A DNA stretch of 64,000 nt from Poindextera sp036272595 (lineage in GTDB: Bacteria; Pseudomonadota; Alphaproteobacteria; Caulobacterales; Caulobacteraceae), in the NCBI GenBank assembly GCA_036272595.1, contig DATAYM010000042.1, forward strand, positions 35,024 to 99,023, written 5' to 3'. Position numbers and translations under genes: made by a program. Positions 8,826-17,906 of this stretch are shown one piece after another; position 1 is the stretch's first letter, and every line of letters starts with the position of its first letter. Under the pieces are notes generated by a model. That model did no database searches and had not been told where the DNA came from. It saw only the letters and a list, made by a program, of their open reading frames with translations.

Positions 8826-8935
8826 AGCCGTCGAACAGACAATGACGGAGGAGCGGGAAAAGACGAGGTGAGGGCCGGCCGCGATGCTGGCATAAGGATC
8901 GCCACCTTCCTGAAAAAGAGGCGGAGACCAAGGAG

Positions 8936-9940
8936 ATGTCGGGGCCGAGCTGGGACAGAGTGCCGATCGATGCGCAGAGCATCGACGCGCCGCTTTCGCA
9001 GGCCGCGATCTTTCTGGTGGTCACCGTGGCGGGCGACGCCGCCGCCCTGGCGAAGGTGTGCGCGGCGCTCGACGGGCTGGACGATCTGGTCAAGACCGTC
9101 GGGTTCCGCGATCTGGCCGGCCGGCTGTCCTGCATCGCCGGCATCGGCTCCGGCCTGTGGAACCGCCTGCATCTCGGCAAGCGGCCAAAGGAACTGAAGC
9201 CGTTCGCGCCGATCGCCGGACCGGTGCACGCGGCGCCGGCGACGCCGGGCGATCTGCTGTTCCACATACGGGCCGAACGCGCCGACCTGTGCTTCGAATT
9301 CGAGCGGCTGCTGCTCGACAGCCTTGGCGAAGCGGTAACGATCGCCGACGAGGTCTTCGGCTTCCGCTATTTCGACGCGCGCGACCTGCTCGGCTTCGTC
9401 GACGGCACGGCCAACCCGACCGGCCCGGACCTGCCCGCCTCCGCCCTGGTCGGCGACGAGGACGGCGACTTCGCCGGCGGCAGCTATGTCGTCGTGCAGA
9501 AATACCTGCACGATCTGAACGCCTGGACGCGCACCCCGACGCCGCTGCAGGAGGAGATCATCGGCCGCACCAAGATCGACAATGTCGAACTGGCCGACGA
9601 CGCGACGCCGCGCAAGTCGCACAAGACCCTGACCACCATCGTCGACGCCGACGGCGCCGAGCGCGACATCCTGCGCGACAACATGCCGTTCGGCCAGCCG
9701 GGCCGGGGGGAGTTCGGCACCTACTTCATCGGCTATTGCCGATACCTCTGGGTGATCGAGACGATGCTTCAGCGCATGTATCTCGGCGATCCGCCGGGCG
9801 CCTATGACCGGCTGCTCGATTTCTCGACGCCGCACACCGGCGCGACCTTCTTCGCCCCCGCCCGACCCGTGCTGCAGGCCCTCGCCCAGGCGGCCGAGGA
9901 AGCGCTGGCGACCGCTGCGGGCGCCGCGGCCGGCGCCTAG
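8936..9940 (+). CDS. Dye-decolorizing (DyP-type) heme peroxidase
   Basis: A 334-residue peroxidase of the YfeX-like DyP class, which uses H2O2 to oxidise porphyrins, dyes or lignin-like phenols. The hallmark GFVDGTANP holds the catalytic Asp. The proximal heme His is probably the one in RKSHKTLTTIVDADG or nearby, and the distal Arg lies in the DILRDNMPFGQ region. There is no signal peptide, so a cytoplasmic enzyme is expected. No encapsulin gene is next to it. Its stop overlaps the convergent receiver gene by three bases. Confidence 0.9.
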   Translation: MSGPSWDRVPIDAQSIDAPLSQAAIFLVVTVAGDAAALAKVCAALDGLDDLVKTVGFRDLAGRLSCIAGIGSGLWNRLHLGKRPKELKPFAPIAGPVHAAPATPGDLLFHIRAERADLCFEFERLLLDSLGEAVTIADEVFGFRYFDARDLLGFVDGTANPTGPDLPASALVGDEDGDFAGGSYVVVQKYLHDLNAWTRTPTPLQEEIIGRTKIDNVELADDATPRKSHKTLTTIVDADGAERDILRDNMPFGQPGRGEFGTYFIGYCRYLWVIETMLQRMYLGDPPGAYDRLLDFSTPHTGATFFAPARPVLQALAQAAEEALATAAGAAAGA

Positions 9941-10296
9941 TCTAGGAAGGCGACGTGTTCGATCGCCGATCGCAGGTCCTCGATTCGAAAGGGCTTCTTC
10001 ACCACGTGCGCCTTGCCGCGATAGTGCTCGCCGAGTCCCGCCGAGCCGTAGCCGGTGGCGAAGACGAACGGAACGCCGCGGCCCCTGAGCAGGTCGGCGA
10101 CGGGAAACGACATGTGCCCGTCGAGGTTCACATCGAGGATGGCGAAGTCGATCACGGCGCTCGCGGCGAGCTCCATCGCCTGCGGAAGCCGCATGGCGAG
10201 GCCGACCACCTGATGGCCGAGGTCGGTCAGCATGTCCTCGATGAGCAGGGCGATGGTCATCTCGTCTTCGACGACCAGGATGCGAAGCGGATCCAT
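9937..10296 (-). CDS. Stand-alone response regulator receiver protein
   Basis: A 119-residue single receiver domain (ATG 10296). LRILVVEDEMTIALLIEDML carries the acidic pair, the phosphoacceptor Asp is in DFAILDVNLDG, the Thr/Ala switch is VFATGYG and the invariant Lys is in VVKKPFRIEDL. There is no output domain. It lies four bases downstream of an HWE histidine kinase on the same strand, so it is the likely direct phosphoryl target of that kinase. Confidence 0.9.
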   Translation of the reverse strand: MDPLRILVVEDEMTIALLIEDMLTDLGHQVVGLAMRLPQAMELAASAVIDFAILDVNLDGHMSFPVADLLRGRGVPFVFATGYGSAGLGEHYRGKAHVVKKPFRIEDLRSAIEHVAFLD

Positions 10297-10300
10297 CGCT

Positions 10301-11836
10301 CTAATCCCCGCCGGCCAGCGGCGCGTCCAGCACGCAGACCAGGCCGTCCGGCTCAAATTCCAGCCGGGCCGTGCCGCCCATCTCGGTCGCCAGCCCGCGC
10401 TCTATGAGTCTCGAGCCGAATCCGCGCCTTGCCGGCGGCGCCACCGGAGGTCCGCCGGACTCCCGCCATTCGAGACGCAGCCGCTGCCCGCGCTCCGCGG
10501 GCGACACCTGCCAGGTGATGGCGATACGGCCTGTCGCGCTCGACCAGGCGCCGTGCTTGGCGGCGTTGGTCGCCAGCTCGTGCAACGCCATCGATACGGA
10601 AAGCGCCGTTTTGGCGGTGAGCTGAACGGGCGGACCGGCCACGACGCACTGGCCTGCATCGGCGGCCGAATAGCCCTCCAGCGTCATCTCGATGACGTCG
10701 CCCAGCGAGGCGCCGACCCACTTTTCACCGGTCAGCAGGTCGTTGGCGCGGGCCAGCGCCATGATCCGCCCGGTGAACTTCTCCTGCGCCTGGTCGAGGT
10801 CGTCGGCGCTGCGAAAGGTCTGCGCGGCGATGGCCTGCATCATCGCCAGCGTGTTCTTCACCCGATGATTCAGTTCGTTGATGACCAGACGCAGGTGCTC
10901 TTCCGCCTGTCTCCTCGGCGTCACGTCGCTGGCGGCCCCGAACCATCGCTCGATCTCACCGTCCTCGCCGAGCAGCGGTACGGCGCGGGAGAAGGTCCAG
11001 CCCACCGCCCCATCGGCCTGCCGGACCCGATGCTCGAGCTGGAATGTCGCCCTGTCGCGAATGGACGCTTCGATCACCGCGAGGATTTGCGGCTGATCCT
11101 CCGCGAGCAGGTACTCGTCGACCCAGGCGATCGACGGGCTGTCGGTGTCGGCGAGGAAGCCTTGTCCGGCGAGCTGGCGCATCTCTCGCCAATCCGGGCT
11201 CATCTGGTAGACCACGTCCGACGTCGCCGTCACCAGGGCCCGGAACCGTTCCTCGCTGGCGCGGACCTTGGCCTCCGCTTCGGCGCGCTCGCGTTCCGCC
11301 CGGACCTGGCCGGTGGTCTCCACCACGATGGCCAGCACGCCGGCCGGCGTGTCGTCATCGCCGAGCACCGGCCCATAGTTGAGGTCCATCCAGACCTGCT
11401 CGGGGCGATTGTTGCGGTAGAGGGTGAGCTCCTGGTCCTTGAACGACAGTGTGCCGCCCGCCAGGCCGACCTCGAGGACGTGGGCGTTGAACTCCGCCAC
11501 CTCCGCCCAGCCTTCCAGGACCTTCGAGCCGAGCAGCCGCGGGTGCCGCTGTCCGGCGAACACCGAATAGGCGTCGTTGTAGATCATGACGCCGTCGGGG
11601 CCCCAGAGCATGACCAGCGGCAGCGGCGATTGCAGCACGATGTTGGTCGCGGTCCGGAGCGCCGGCGACCAGGCCGAGATGGGGCCGAGGCTGGTTTCCG
11701 CCCATGGATGGCGCCGGACCAGCTCACCGAGTTCGCCGCCGCCGACCGGAAAGGTCTGGTCCGGAGCGGCCGCATCGGCCGCGGCATCGCTTCTTGAATG
11801 CAATTCGCACGCTCCGCCATGGCCGCGACGCGTCAC
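10301..11836 (-). CDS. HWE-family sensor histidine kinase with PAS domains
   Basis: A sensor kinase of about 511 residues. It has a PAS-like domain (start LGPISAWSPALRTATNIVLQ), a second PAS/PAC region ending FGAASDVTPRRQAEEHLRL, then the HWE dimerisation box with His in NELNHRVKNTLAMMQAIA. The ATPase has the N box HELATNAAKHGAW and the diagnostic WRE in LRLEWRESGG. There are no membrane segments, so sensing is cytoplasmic. GTG 11836 is the most economical start; the frame stays open to a further start at 12007. It pairs with the receiver gene 4 bp downstream. Confidence 0.87.
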   Translation of the reverse strand: MTRRGHGGACELHSRSDAAADAAAPDQTFPVGGGELGELVRRHPWAETSLGPISAWSPALRTATNIVLQSPLPLVMLWGPDGVMIYNDAYSVFAGQRHPRLLGSKVLEGWAEVAEFNAHVLEVGLAGGTLSFKDQELTLYRNNRPEQVWMDLNYGPVLGDDDTPAGVLAIVVETTGQVRAERERAEAEAKVRASEERFRALVTATSDVVYQMSPDWREMRQLAGQGFLADTDSPSIAWVDEYLLAEDQPQILAVIEASIRDRATFQLEHRVRQADGAVGWTFSRAVPLLGEDGEIERWFGAASDVTPRRQAEEHLRLVINELNHRVKNTLAMMQAIAAQTFRSADDLDQAQEKFTGRIMALARANDLLTGEKWVGASLGDVIEMTLEGYSAADAGQCVVAGPPVQLTAKTALSVSMALHELATNAAKHGAWSSATGRIAITWQVSPAERGQRLRLEWRESGGPPVAPPARRGFGSRLIERGLATEMGGTARLEFEPDGLVCVLDAPLAGGD

Positions 11837-12003
11837 CGCGCCCCCGCCGGTCCCCTCCAACGTGGCCTGGTCGGACCACAAAACCAATGAGACGCCCCCG
11901 CACCTTGATAAGGGCGCCGCGAGTCCGTTGACAAGACGGACGAGCGCCCCGCCGGTTCCCCCACCACATCTCGCGCCGCCAGAGCCCGGTGGTATGCGCC
12001 GTT

Positions 12004-12582
12004 TCAACGAGTCGTCGCGGCGCCGGCGGCCGACAGTCCGTGCAGGGTCTGGAACGCACGCTCCAGATGGACCCCCAGGCCGAGCGAGGGGTCCTCGCGC
12101 CAGGCGCTGGCGGCGTGGCTGAACGCGGCCATGCCGGCCCGGGCGGCCAGGATCGCCAGCTTCTCCTCGACCCCGCGCCGCTGCAGCGCCGTGGCCAGAA
12201 CGGCGGTCATCGCGGCCGCCTTGGCTTCGGCGCGTTCCATGAGCGCCGGCGTCTTGGCGATGATCTCCAGCCGAGGCTCCGTGAACGGACGGTTGTCCTT
12301 GAGCATCTGTTCGAGCGACCGGAAGGTCAGGAGCAGGATCTCCAGCGGGCTCAGGCCCTCGGGCGCCCCGGCGACCGCGTCGGCCAGGGCCGGACGCAGG
12401 CGGGGGTCTTCCGCGAACAGGATTTCCCGCTTGTCCGGGAAGTGACGGAAAAAGGTCCGCTCGGTCACCCCCGCGCGCGCGGCGATCTCGGCCGTGGTGG
12501 TCCGATCGTAGCCGCGCTCGCGGTACAGCTCCAACGCCGCCTGCTGCAGGCGGCCGCGCACATCTTCCCGGCTGCGAGGCAC
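12004..12582 (-). CDS. TetR/AcrR family transcriptional regulator
   Basis: A 192-residue TetR protein. The DNA-binding part is LQQAALELYRERGYDRTTTAEIAARAGVTERTFFRHFPDKREILF. A TetR_C-like helical domain follows. It is divergent from the zinc-free alcohol dehydrogenase gene at 12723, and two copies of a palindromic 13-mer lie between them. The simplest model is that it represses itself and the oxidoreductase, with an unknown electrophile or substrate as inducer. Confidence 0.92.
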   Translation of the reverse strand: MPRSREDVRGRLQQAALELYRERGYDRTTTAEIAARAGVTERTFFRHFPDKREILFAEDPRLRPALADAVAGAPEGLSPLEILLLTFRSLEQMLKDNRPFTEPRLEIIAKTPALMERAEAKAAAMTAVLATALQRRGVEEKLAILAARAGMAAFSHAASAWREDPSLGLGVHLERAFQTLHGLSAAGAATTR

Positions 12583-12605
12583 CTGGACTCCCGTTGCCTC
12601 CTATT

Positions 12606-12646
12606 GTCAGTCACTGACAGGCCGTTTATAAGAGTCAGTGACTGAC
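12606..12646. promoter_or_regulatory. Double palindromic operator for the adjacent TetR regulator
   Basis: GTCAGTCACTGAC at 12606-12618 and its exact reverse complement GTCAGTGACTGAC at 12634-12646. Each 13-mer is itself a palindrome around its central base, and the centres are 28 bp apart. They sit 24 bp upstream of the TetR start and 77 bp upstream of the divergent oxidoreductase, the usual place for a TetR autorepressor site. Confidence 0.8.
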
Positions 12647-12722
12647 CTTCTCTATCAGTTGCCGCCTCAACATCAAACATGCGGCACGGGCGCACGCGCC
12701 AAGCCCCGGCTGGAGATCGACC

Positions 12723-13682
12723 ATGAGCATTCCCGCCTCTGCCGCCGGCTCCATGAAGGCCATCCGTTTCCACGCCTACGGCGAACCCGCGGACGTGCTG
12801 CGCCTTGAGGAGGCCGCCGTTCCGAGCCCGGGCGCGGATCGCATCCGGGTGCGGGTGCACGCGTGCGGTCTCAACCCAGCGGACTGGGCGCTGTGCCGGG
12901 GCCTGTTCGCGGGCGATCTGCCGCGCGGCGTCGGGCTGGATGTCTCCGGGGTGGTCGACGCGGTGGGCGACGGCGTCGTGGACGTCAGCGTCGGCGATCC
13001 CGTGCTCGGGTCGGCCGACTTTGGCGGTTATGCGAGCGCCGGCCTGGCGGACTACGCGGTCCTGAGCCACTGGACGCGGGTCCCGCCGGGCCTCGACATG
13101 ACCCAGGCCGCCGCCCTGACCATGGCGGTCGAGACGGCGTTTCGCAGTATCGAAGGCCTGGGCGTGGCGAAGGACCACACCCTGCTGGTCCACGGCGGCG
13201 GCACGATGATGGGCTTCGCGGCCGTCCAGATGGCGCTGATGCGCGGCGCGCGGGTGATCGCGACCGCCGGCGACACCTTCACTGAGCGGCTGCGCGCGAT
13301 CGGGGCGAAGGTCACGCCTTACGGCGTGGGGATGGTCCAGCGGGTGCGCGAGATCGCCGATGGATCGCCCGATCTGATCCTGGACACCGCCGGCGGCCAC
13401 GACGTGCTGGTCGATCTGATCGAGATCGCCGGCGGCGATCCGAGGCGCGTCCTCACCATCAGCAGCGACTTCCAGGCCGCCAGCGCACTCGGCGTCCGCC
13501 ACAGCTTCACCGAGGGCGTGCCGCTCCAATACGGCATGCTCGGCGACTTCGCGCGGCTGGCCGCCGAGGGCCGGTTCACGGTGCCTGTCGCGCGCACCTT
13601 CGCCTTCGAGGAATGGCGCGAGGCTCTTGCCATCAGCCTGAGCGGACACGCGCACGGCAAGCTGGTGATCGTTCCCGCCTAG
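12723..13682 (+). CDS. NAD(P)-dependent alcohol dehydrogenase/quinone oxidoreductase-like MDR protein
   Basis: A 319-residue medium-chain dehydrogenase/reductase. The N-terminal GroES-like domain contains GADRIRVRVHACGLNPADWAL. The Rossmann part has LLVHGGGTMMGFAAVQMALMRGA. The structural-zinc Cys cluster is absent, as in quinone oxidoreductase-type members. The GGGTMMG nucleotide loop replaces the more usual GAAGGVG. ATG 12723 has an A-rich leader. It is divergent from, and probably controlled by, the TetR gene at 12004-12582. Confidence 0.85.
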   Translation: MSIPASAAGSMKAIRFHAYGEPADVLRLEEAAVPSPGADRIRVRVHACGLNPADWALCRGLFAGDLPRGVGLDVSGVVDAVGDGVVDVSVGDPVLGSADFGGYASAGLADYAVLSHWTRVPPGLDMTQAAALTMAVETAFRSIEGLGVAKDHTLLVHGGGTMMGFAAVQMALMRGARVIATAGDTFTERLRAIGAKVTPYGVGMVQRVREIADGSPDLILDTAGGHDVLVDLIEIAGGDPRRVLTISSDFQAASALGVRHSFTEGVPLQYGMLGDFARLAAEGRFTVPVARTFAFEEWREALAISLSGHAHGKLVIVPA

Positions 13683-13824
13683 TCGTCCTGGGTCGAAGGC
13701 GGCTGCCCGCGCCGAGCGGCCGCGAGGTTGGTTCTTGACAACAGGGCGGGCCGCGAACGTCCTTGTCGCACAGGGGACCGAGGTTCGGCTTGAGGAACAA
13801 CCCCAATGGTATCGGGCGGGCGCA

Positions 13825-14685
13825 ATGAGGCTTGAGGGCAAGGTGGCGCTGATCACCGGCGGCTACGGCGGCATGGGCCGCGCGTCCGCCCGGCTGTTCG
13901 CGAAAGAGGGCGCGACCGTGTTCATCGCCGGCCGCGACGAGGAGCGCGGAGACGGCCTGGCCGCGGAGATCAACGAAGCCGGCGGCAAGGCCCACTTCGT
14001 CGAACTGGACGTGGTGAATCAGGATCAATGGGACGCCGCCGTCATCCAGGTCAAGGCGCAGGCCGGAGGCCTGCACATCCTGATGAACATCGTCGGCAGC
14101 AACGCCCTGGTGCGGCTGCCCAAGGTCGACATCGACGAATGGAACAAGCTCTTCGAAATCAACGTCACCGGAACCTTGAGAGGCATCCAGACCTGCGCGC
14201 CGCTGATCAAGGACTCCGGAGGCGGCTCGATCGTCAACATCGGGTCGGTCGCCGGCATCACCGGCAACTTCAGCACGGGCTACTCCTCCTCCAAATGGGC
14301 GCTTGAAGGACTGTCGCGATCCGCGGCCTATGTCTACGCCGACTGGGGAATCCGCTGCAACGTCATCCAACCCGGCTGGATCGAGACCGACCTCACGGCG
14401 TCGATGAGCTCAAATCCGCTGATCAAGAAGATCCAGTCCAGCGCAATGAACAACACGGTTCTGCTGCGCAGGAGCGGCAAGGCCGACGAGATCGCCTACA
14501 CCGCCCTGTTCCTCGCCAGCGACGAGTCTTCCTACATCACTGGAACCGACATCGTGGTGGATGGCGGATGGTTTTCCTCCGCCCCCTACCTCGCCAACGA
14601 GCGCTCCCATCACATGCTCAAGCTGCTGGACACCAAGGACAAGGCCGAACACCTGATGGAGGATTTCCTCAGGCACTTCCGTTAG
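13825..14685 (+). CDS. Short-chain dehydrogenase/reductase (SDR)
   Basis: A 286-residue classical SDR. The cofactor motif is TGGYGGMGRA, with the acidic/basic selector after FIAGRDEERG. NIVGSN is the NNAG-like loop and Ser of IVNIGSVAGITG begins the catalytic set. Y and K are in YSSSKWALEGLSRSAA. The TGTDIVVDGGW motif closes the fold. The nucleotide loop favours NADP or NAD ambiguously. ATG 13825 starts MRLEGKVALITGG. The C-terminal tail of about 30 residues (ANERSHHMLKLL) is longer than usual. Substrate unknown. Confidence 0.9.
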   Translation: MRLEGKVALITGGYGGMGRASARLFAKEGATVFIAGRDEERGDGLAAEINEAGGKAHFVELDVVNQDQWDAAVIQVKAQAGGLHILMNIVGSNALVRLPKVDIDEWNKLFEINVTGTLRGIQTCAPLIKDSGGGSIVNIGSVAGITGNFSTGYSSSKWALEGLSRSAAYVYADWGIRCNVIQPGWIETDLTASMSSNPLIKKIQSSAMNNTVLLRRSGKADEIAYTALFLASDESSYITGTDIVVDGGWFSSAPYLANERSHHMLKLLDTKDKAEHLMEDFLRHFR

Positions 14686-14748
14686 CGGTCGACAAGATCA
14701 GGGAGACCAGCCGTGAGTTCGCCTGCGCCACGGCTATCCGTACACGTC

Positions 14749-15162
14749 CTACCCCAGGATCAGGAAGTGTCCGCGCAACGCCGCCACGGGGCTCCCGCGG
14801 TCGTCCTGCCAGGCTTCGACGCTCAGGTTGGCGGCGCGACGGCCGAGCTTCAGGATACGGGCCTGGGCGAAGGTGGCGGTCGGGCGCGCTGAGCGAAGAT
14901 AGTCGACGGTGATGTCGATGGTGCGCGCCGGCCGGCCCTCCGCGTCCAGCCTGGCCAACGCCGCCAGTTCGAGGAACGACGCCAACGCGCCGCCATGCAG
15001 GGCCGGCAGCACCGGGTTGCCGATCAGCCGTTCGGCGAAGGGCAGGACGGCGATCGGGCCGGAGTCGCCCGCCTCCAGCCGAACGCCGAGGAAGCGGGCG
15101 TAGGGCCAGGCGTCGAGCAGCGCCGGCCCCGAGGGCCGCCCGTGAGCCGGACCATCGCTCAT
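14749..15162 (-). CDS. PaaI-family hotdog thioesterase (second of a pair)
   Basis: A 137-residue hotdog-fold protein, probably an acyl-CoA thioesterase. The HGG signature is in VLPALHGGALASFLELAALARL, and TIDITVDYLRSARPTATFAQA is the central strand-helix region. ATG 15162 overlaps the stop of the upstream thioesterase by four bases (ATGA). The same fold repeated in two coupled genes suggests a hetero-oligomer or successive steps in one pathway. Confidence 0.85.
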   Translation of the reverse strand: MSDGPAHGRPSGPALLDAWPYARFLGVRLEAGDSGPIAVLPFAERLIGNPVLPALHGGALASFLELAALARLDAEGRPARTIDITVDYLRSARPTATFAQARILKLGRRAANLSVEAWQDDRGSPVAALRGHFLILG

Positions 15163-15638
15163 GCCGGCGTGTTGATGAGCATGAAGGCGGCCTGGGCGGC
15201 GGCGACGGGATCGGCCGGGTCGTCCTCGTAGGCCCAGGCGCGCACCACGGCGACGTCGCCGGTCAGCCGCAGGCACTCGGCTTCGCCGATCACCGCCGCC
15301 CCGGCGCGGGGCGGACGCACGTGGTCGAGCCGGAAGTCCAGCGTCGCCATGCCGCCGAGCCTGGGGGCACGGCCCTCCGCCTCGGCCCGCGCGCGCAACG
15401 CCCGGCCGATCGCCATGCCGCAGGTCTGGTCCAGCAGGGCGAAGATCACGCCGCCGGCGAGCGCGCCGACCGCCGGATCGCCGACCAGGTCCTCTCGGAA
15501 GGGCGCGCGCATGGCGCAGGCGCGGTCGGCCAGCGTCTCGAAGCCCAGCGCCAGGGAGAGGGCGGTTCCGCGCTGGGCCAGATCGCCAGGCGCGGCGTCG
15601 CTCATGGGTTCTTCGCCGGGGCGTGGTTCGTCGTTCAT
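15159..15638 (-). CDS. PaaI-family hotdog thioesterase (first of a pair)
   Basis: A 159-residue hotdog protein with the signature GALAGGVIFALLDQTCGMAIG and the strand MATLDFRLDHVRPPRAG. The catalytic-motif His of HGG is replaced (LAGG), while Asp of LLDQTCG is kept, so activity may differ from its partner. ATG 15638 has GGGGATGAG upstream; ATG 15605 (MSDAAPGD) is an alternative. It is translationally coupled to the second thioesterase. Confidence 0.82.
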   Translation of the reverse strand: MNDEPRPGEEPMSDAAPGDLAQRGTALSLALGFETLADRACAMRAPFREDLVGDPAVGALAGGVIFALLDQTCGMAIGRALRARAEAEGRAPRLGGMATLDFRLDHVRPPRAGAAVIGEAECLRLTGDVAVVRAWAYEDDPADPVAAAQAAFMLINTPA

Positions 15639-15757
15639 GCGGCTGCTCATCCCCAATCGGGCGACCGGGCGCAAGACGGACCATTGCTTAAAGGGCAACT
15701 TTAACGCGGCGCCGGCCACGCCATCTTAAGAGCCCTGGATTTGAATTGGAGCCACCG

Positions 15758-16207
15758 ATGAGCGAAGTCCGAGTCGAGCAGAAAACCTATCAGATGCCGC
15801 CACGGGAAGGGATCAGCGTCGCGCACTTCATCACCGTCGCCGACATCCAACGATCGCTCGACTATTATGAGAAGGTCTTTGGCGCCCGCATCCTCAGCAG
15901 AGGCGACGGCGACGCCCCGGGCTACCTGCAGCTCGCCAACACGTGGATGATCGTCAATGTCGGGGGCGGCCCGACGCCTGACAAGCCAACGGTGACGCTC
16001 CACGTCCCCCAGCCCGACTCATTCAGCAGCTTCATGAATCTCCGCGTCGCGGATATTCACGCCTGCTATGACCTGTGGCGAAGCCGCGGCGCCGAGTTCA
16101 TCACGCCGCCCATTCCCAAGTACGGCGAAACGCGCTGCTACATCCGCGATCCCGACGGCTACATCATCGAAGTCGGACAGAGCGACCCGGGCGTCAGCTA
16201 CGGGTAG
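15758..16207 (+). CDS. VOC superfamily (glyoxalase/bleomycin-resistance-like) protein
   Basis: A 149-residue vicinal-oxygen-chelate fold protein. It shows the paired beta-alpha-beta pattern: SVAHFITVADIQRSLDYYEKVFGARI in the first half and MNLRVADIHACYDLWRSRGAEF with CYIRDPDGYIIEVGQ in the second. His and Glu residues at the metal positions are present. ATG 15758 is preferred to TTG 15746. The role is unknown; such genes are often detoxification enzymes or dioxygenases. Confidence 0.85.
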   Translation: MSEVRVEQKTYQMPPREGISVAHFITVADIQRSLDYYEKVFGARILSRGDGDAPGYLQLANTWMIVNVGGGPTPDKPTVTLHVPQPDSFSSFMNLRVADIHACYDLWRSRGAEFITPPIPKYGETRCYIRDPDGYIIEVGQSDPGVSYG

Positions 16208-16264
16208 CGGGCCTTCCCGGTTCCCTCATCGCGAGCCGCGACGCGGACGGCCCTGATCTTCGCG

Positions 16265-17287
16265 CTATTCCGGCGAGCTCGACGGATGCGGCGAGGCGGC
16301 GGTGAACTCGAAGCGGCAGCGCAATCCGTCCGGCTCGAAGCTGAGCGTCGTCGCCCCGCCGCGTTCGCTCGAGACCGCCGCCCTTATCAGGCGGCTGCCG
16401 AATCCGCTTCGCTCCGGCTCGCCGCGCAGGGGCTCGCCCCCGGTCTCCTTCCATTCGATCCGCACCCGGGTCCCATCCTCGTCAGGTCGGGCGGTCCAGC
16501 GGATGGAGACTTTTCCGGCCCGGGTTTTGAGCGCCCCATATTTCAGCGCATTGGTCGCCAGTTCGTGCAGCGCCAGGGCCAGGCCCCCGGCGGTCCGTTC
16601 GGAAACCGACAGCGGCGGCCCGCCGAGGCTGATCGCACGAGCATGGGCCGGGTCGCAAAACGGCCTGAGCGCGGTTTCCATCACCTGCCGCAGGTCCGCC
16701 TGGCGATCCGCGGTGGCGACGACCAGTTCGCCTGTCGAAAGCAGCGCATGCACCCGGCCCAGGAACACCTCCAAGAAATCGTCGACCGCCGGCGCCCCAG
16801 CCGGTCTCGACTGGCGCGCCAGGGCGTCGATCACCGCGGCGAGGTTCTTGGTCCGATGCTGCATTTCGAGCAGCATCAGTTTCGCCTGCTCGTTCGCCCG
16901 ACGACGGTCGGAGATGTCACGCGCGATCTTCGACGCGCCCACGACGGCGCCGTCCGAACGCCGGATCGGAGAAACCGTGAGCGAGATGTCCACCAGGCTG
17001 CCGTCCTTGCGGCGGCGGACCGTTTCGTAGTGATCGATCGCCTCGCCCCGGCGTATGCGGGCCAGAATGGCCGGCTCCTCGTCCAGCCGGTCGGCCGGAA
17101 TCAACATGGTCACCGACTTACCGATCACCTCCTGCGCCGTGTAGCCGAAAAGCGCCTCGGCGCCGCGATTCCAGCTGGTGATGACGCCGTCGAGATCCTT
17201 CGAGAGGATGGCGTCGTGGGAGGACTCGACGATCGCGGCGAGAAAACCGCCCGGCATGTCCGAAGCGCCGATTGGGTCATGGGGCAT
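16265..17287 (-). CDS. PAS-domain HWE-family histidine kinase
   Basis: A 340-residue cytoplasmic sensor kinase. The PAS domain (residues about 18-130) contains SHDAILSKDLDGVITSWNRGAE and the PAC part SLVDISLTVSPIRRSDGAVVG, a type that can bind heme or flavin. The HWE box has His in LLEMQHRTKNLAAVIDALA, the N box reads ALHELATNALKYGAL, and the family WKE is in VRIEWKETGG. No receiver gene is adjacent, so the partner is elsewhere. ATG 17287; an upstream TTG at 17302 would add five residues. Confidence 0.88.
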   Translation of the reverse strand: MPHDPIGASDMPGGFLAAIVESSHDAILSKDLDGVITSWNRGAEALFGYTAQEVIGKSVTMLIPADRLDEEPAILARIRRGEAIDHYETVRRRKDGSLVDISLTVSPIRRSDGAVVGASKIARDISDRRRANEQAKLMLLEMQHRTKNLAAVIDALARQSRPAGAPAVDDFLEVFLGRVHALLSTGELVVATADRQADLRQVMETALRPFCDPAHARAISLGGPPLSVSERTAGGLALALHELATNALKYGALKTRAGKVSIRWTARPDEDGTRVRIEWKETGGEPLRGEPERSGFGSRLIRAAVSSERGGATTLSFEPDGLRCRFEFTAASPHPSSSPE

Positions 17288-17393
17288 TGAAAAATCGGCC
17301 AATCGTTTTCGGCGCCGGCAAACCTATTCGCGCACCCGCACGGGGTCAAATTGCTCATGGCCCGCATGGCCCCACCCTGGCCCGATCGGTCCG

Positions 17394-17897
17394 CTAAAGT
17401 CCCAGCGGCTTTAGCCAGAAGCTGCAGACCTCGCCCTCTTCGCCGATCTCGCCGGTGACGCGGTCGATATAGTTCCAGGTGACCGGATAGTCGGGGATGG
17501 CGGCCGGCCGGTAGCCCAGCTTGCGGTAGAGGGCCCGCGCCGGCGCGTTGTCGACGCCGACGGAAAGGCCGACGTCGGCCGCCGGCCTGGCGCGGATTTC
17601 GGCCTCGTGCATCAGGGCCCGGCCGACGCCCAGCCGCCGCGCGCCGGTCTCCACCTCCAGCCCCTCGACATAGGCGCAGTCCGGGAAGTGCAGGTGCGAC
17701 AGGTGGTGCCTGGGATGGCGGAAATGCACCAGCACGAAGCCGACCCGGCGGCCGTCCCGCCAGCCGATCAGGTAGGCGGCGTCGCCCGCCTCCTGCAACG
17801 CCAGCCGCTGGCGATGGACGTCGGGCATGCCGCCGCTGGGCTGGTGCGCGTCCAGCCAGGCGGCGTCCTCCGCCGTCGCCAAGGTGACCTCGGTCAT
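17394..17897 (-). CDS. GNAT family N-acetyltransferase
   Basis: A 167-residue GNAT protein. The acetyl-CoA pyrophosphate loop is in TGARRLGVGRALMHEAE (R/Q-x-x-G-x-G/A), preceded by the beta-4 strand YVEGLEVE, and the C-terminal ALYRKLGYRPA is the conserved helix and strand. The substrate is unknown. ATG 17897 lies nine bases from the end of the upstream VOC gene on the same strand, so the two form a small operon. Confidence 0.87.
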   Translation of the reverse strand: MTEVTLATAEDAAWLDAHQPSGGMPDVHRQRLALQEAGDAAYLIGWRDGRRVGFVLVHFRHPRHHLSHLHFPDCAYVEGLEVETGARRLGVGRALMHEAEIRARPAADVGLSVGVDNAPARALYRKLGYRPAAIPDYPVTWNYIDRVTGEIGEEGEVCSFWLKPLGL

Positions 17898-17906
17898 CCG
17901 ATCGGA

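Noticed and set aside
14749..15684. Single 311-codon frame covering both thioesterases
   Set aside because: The first 170 codons are an out-of-frame shadow of the upstream thioesterase. The real second gene starts at ATG 15162.
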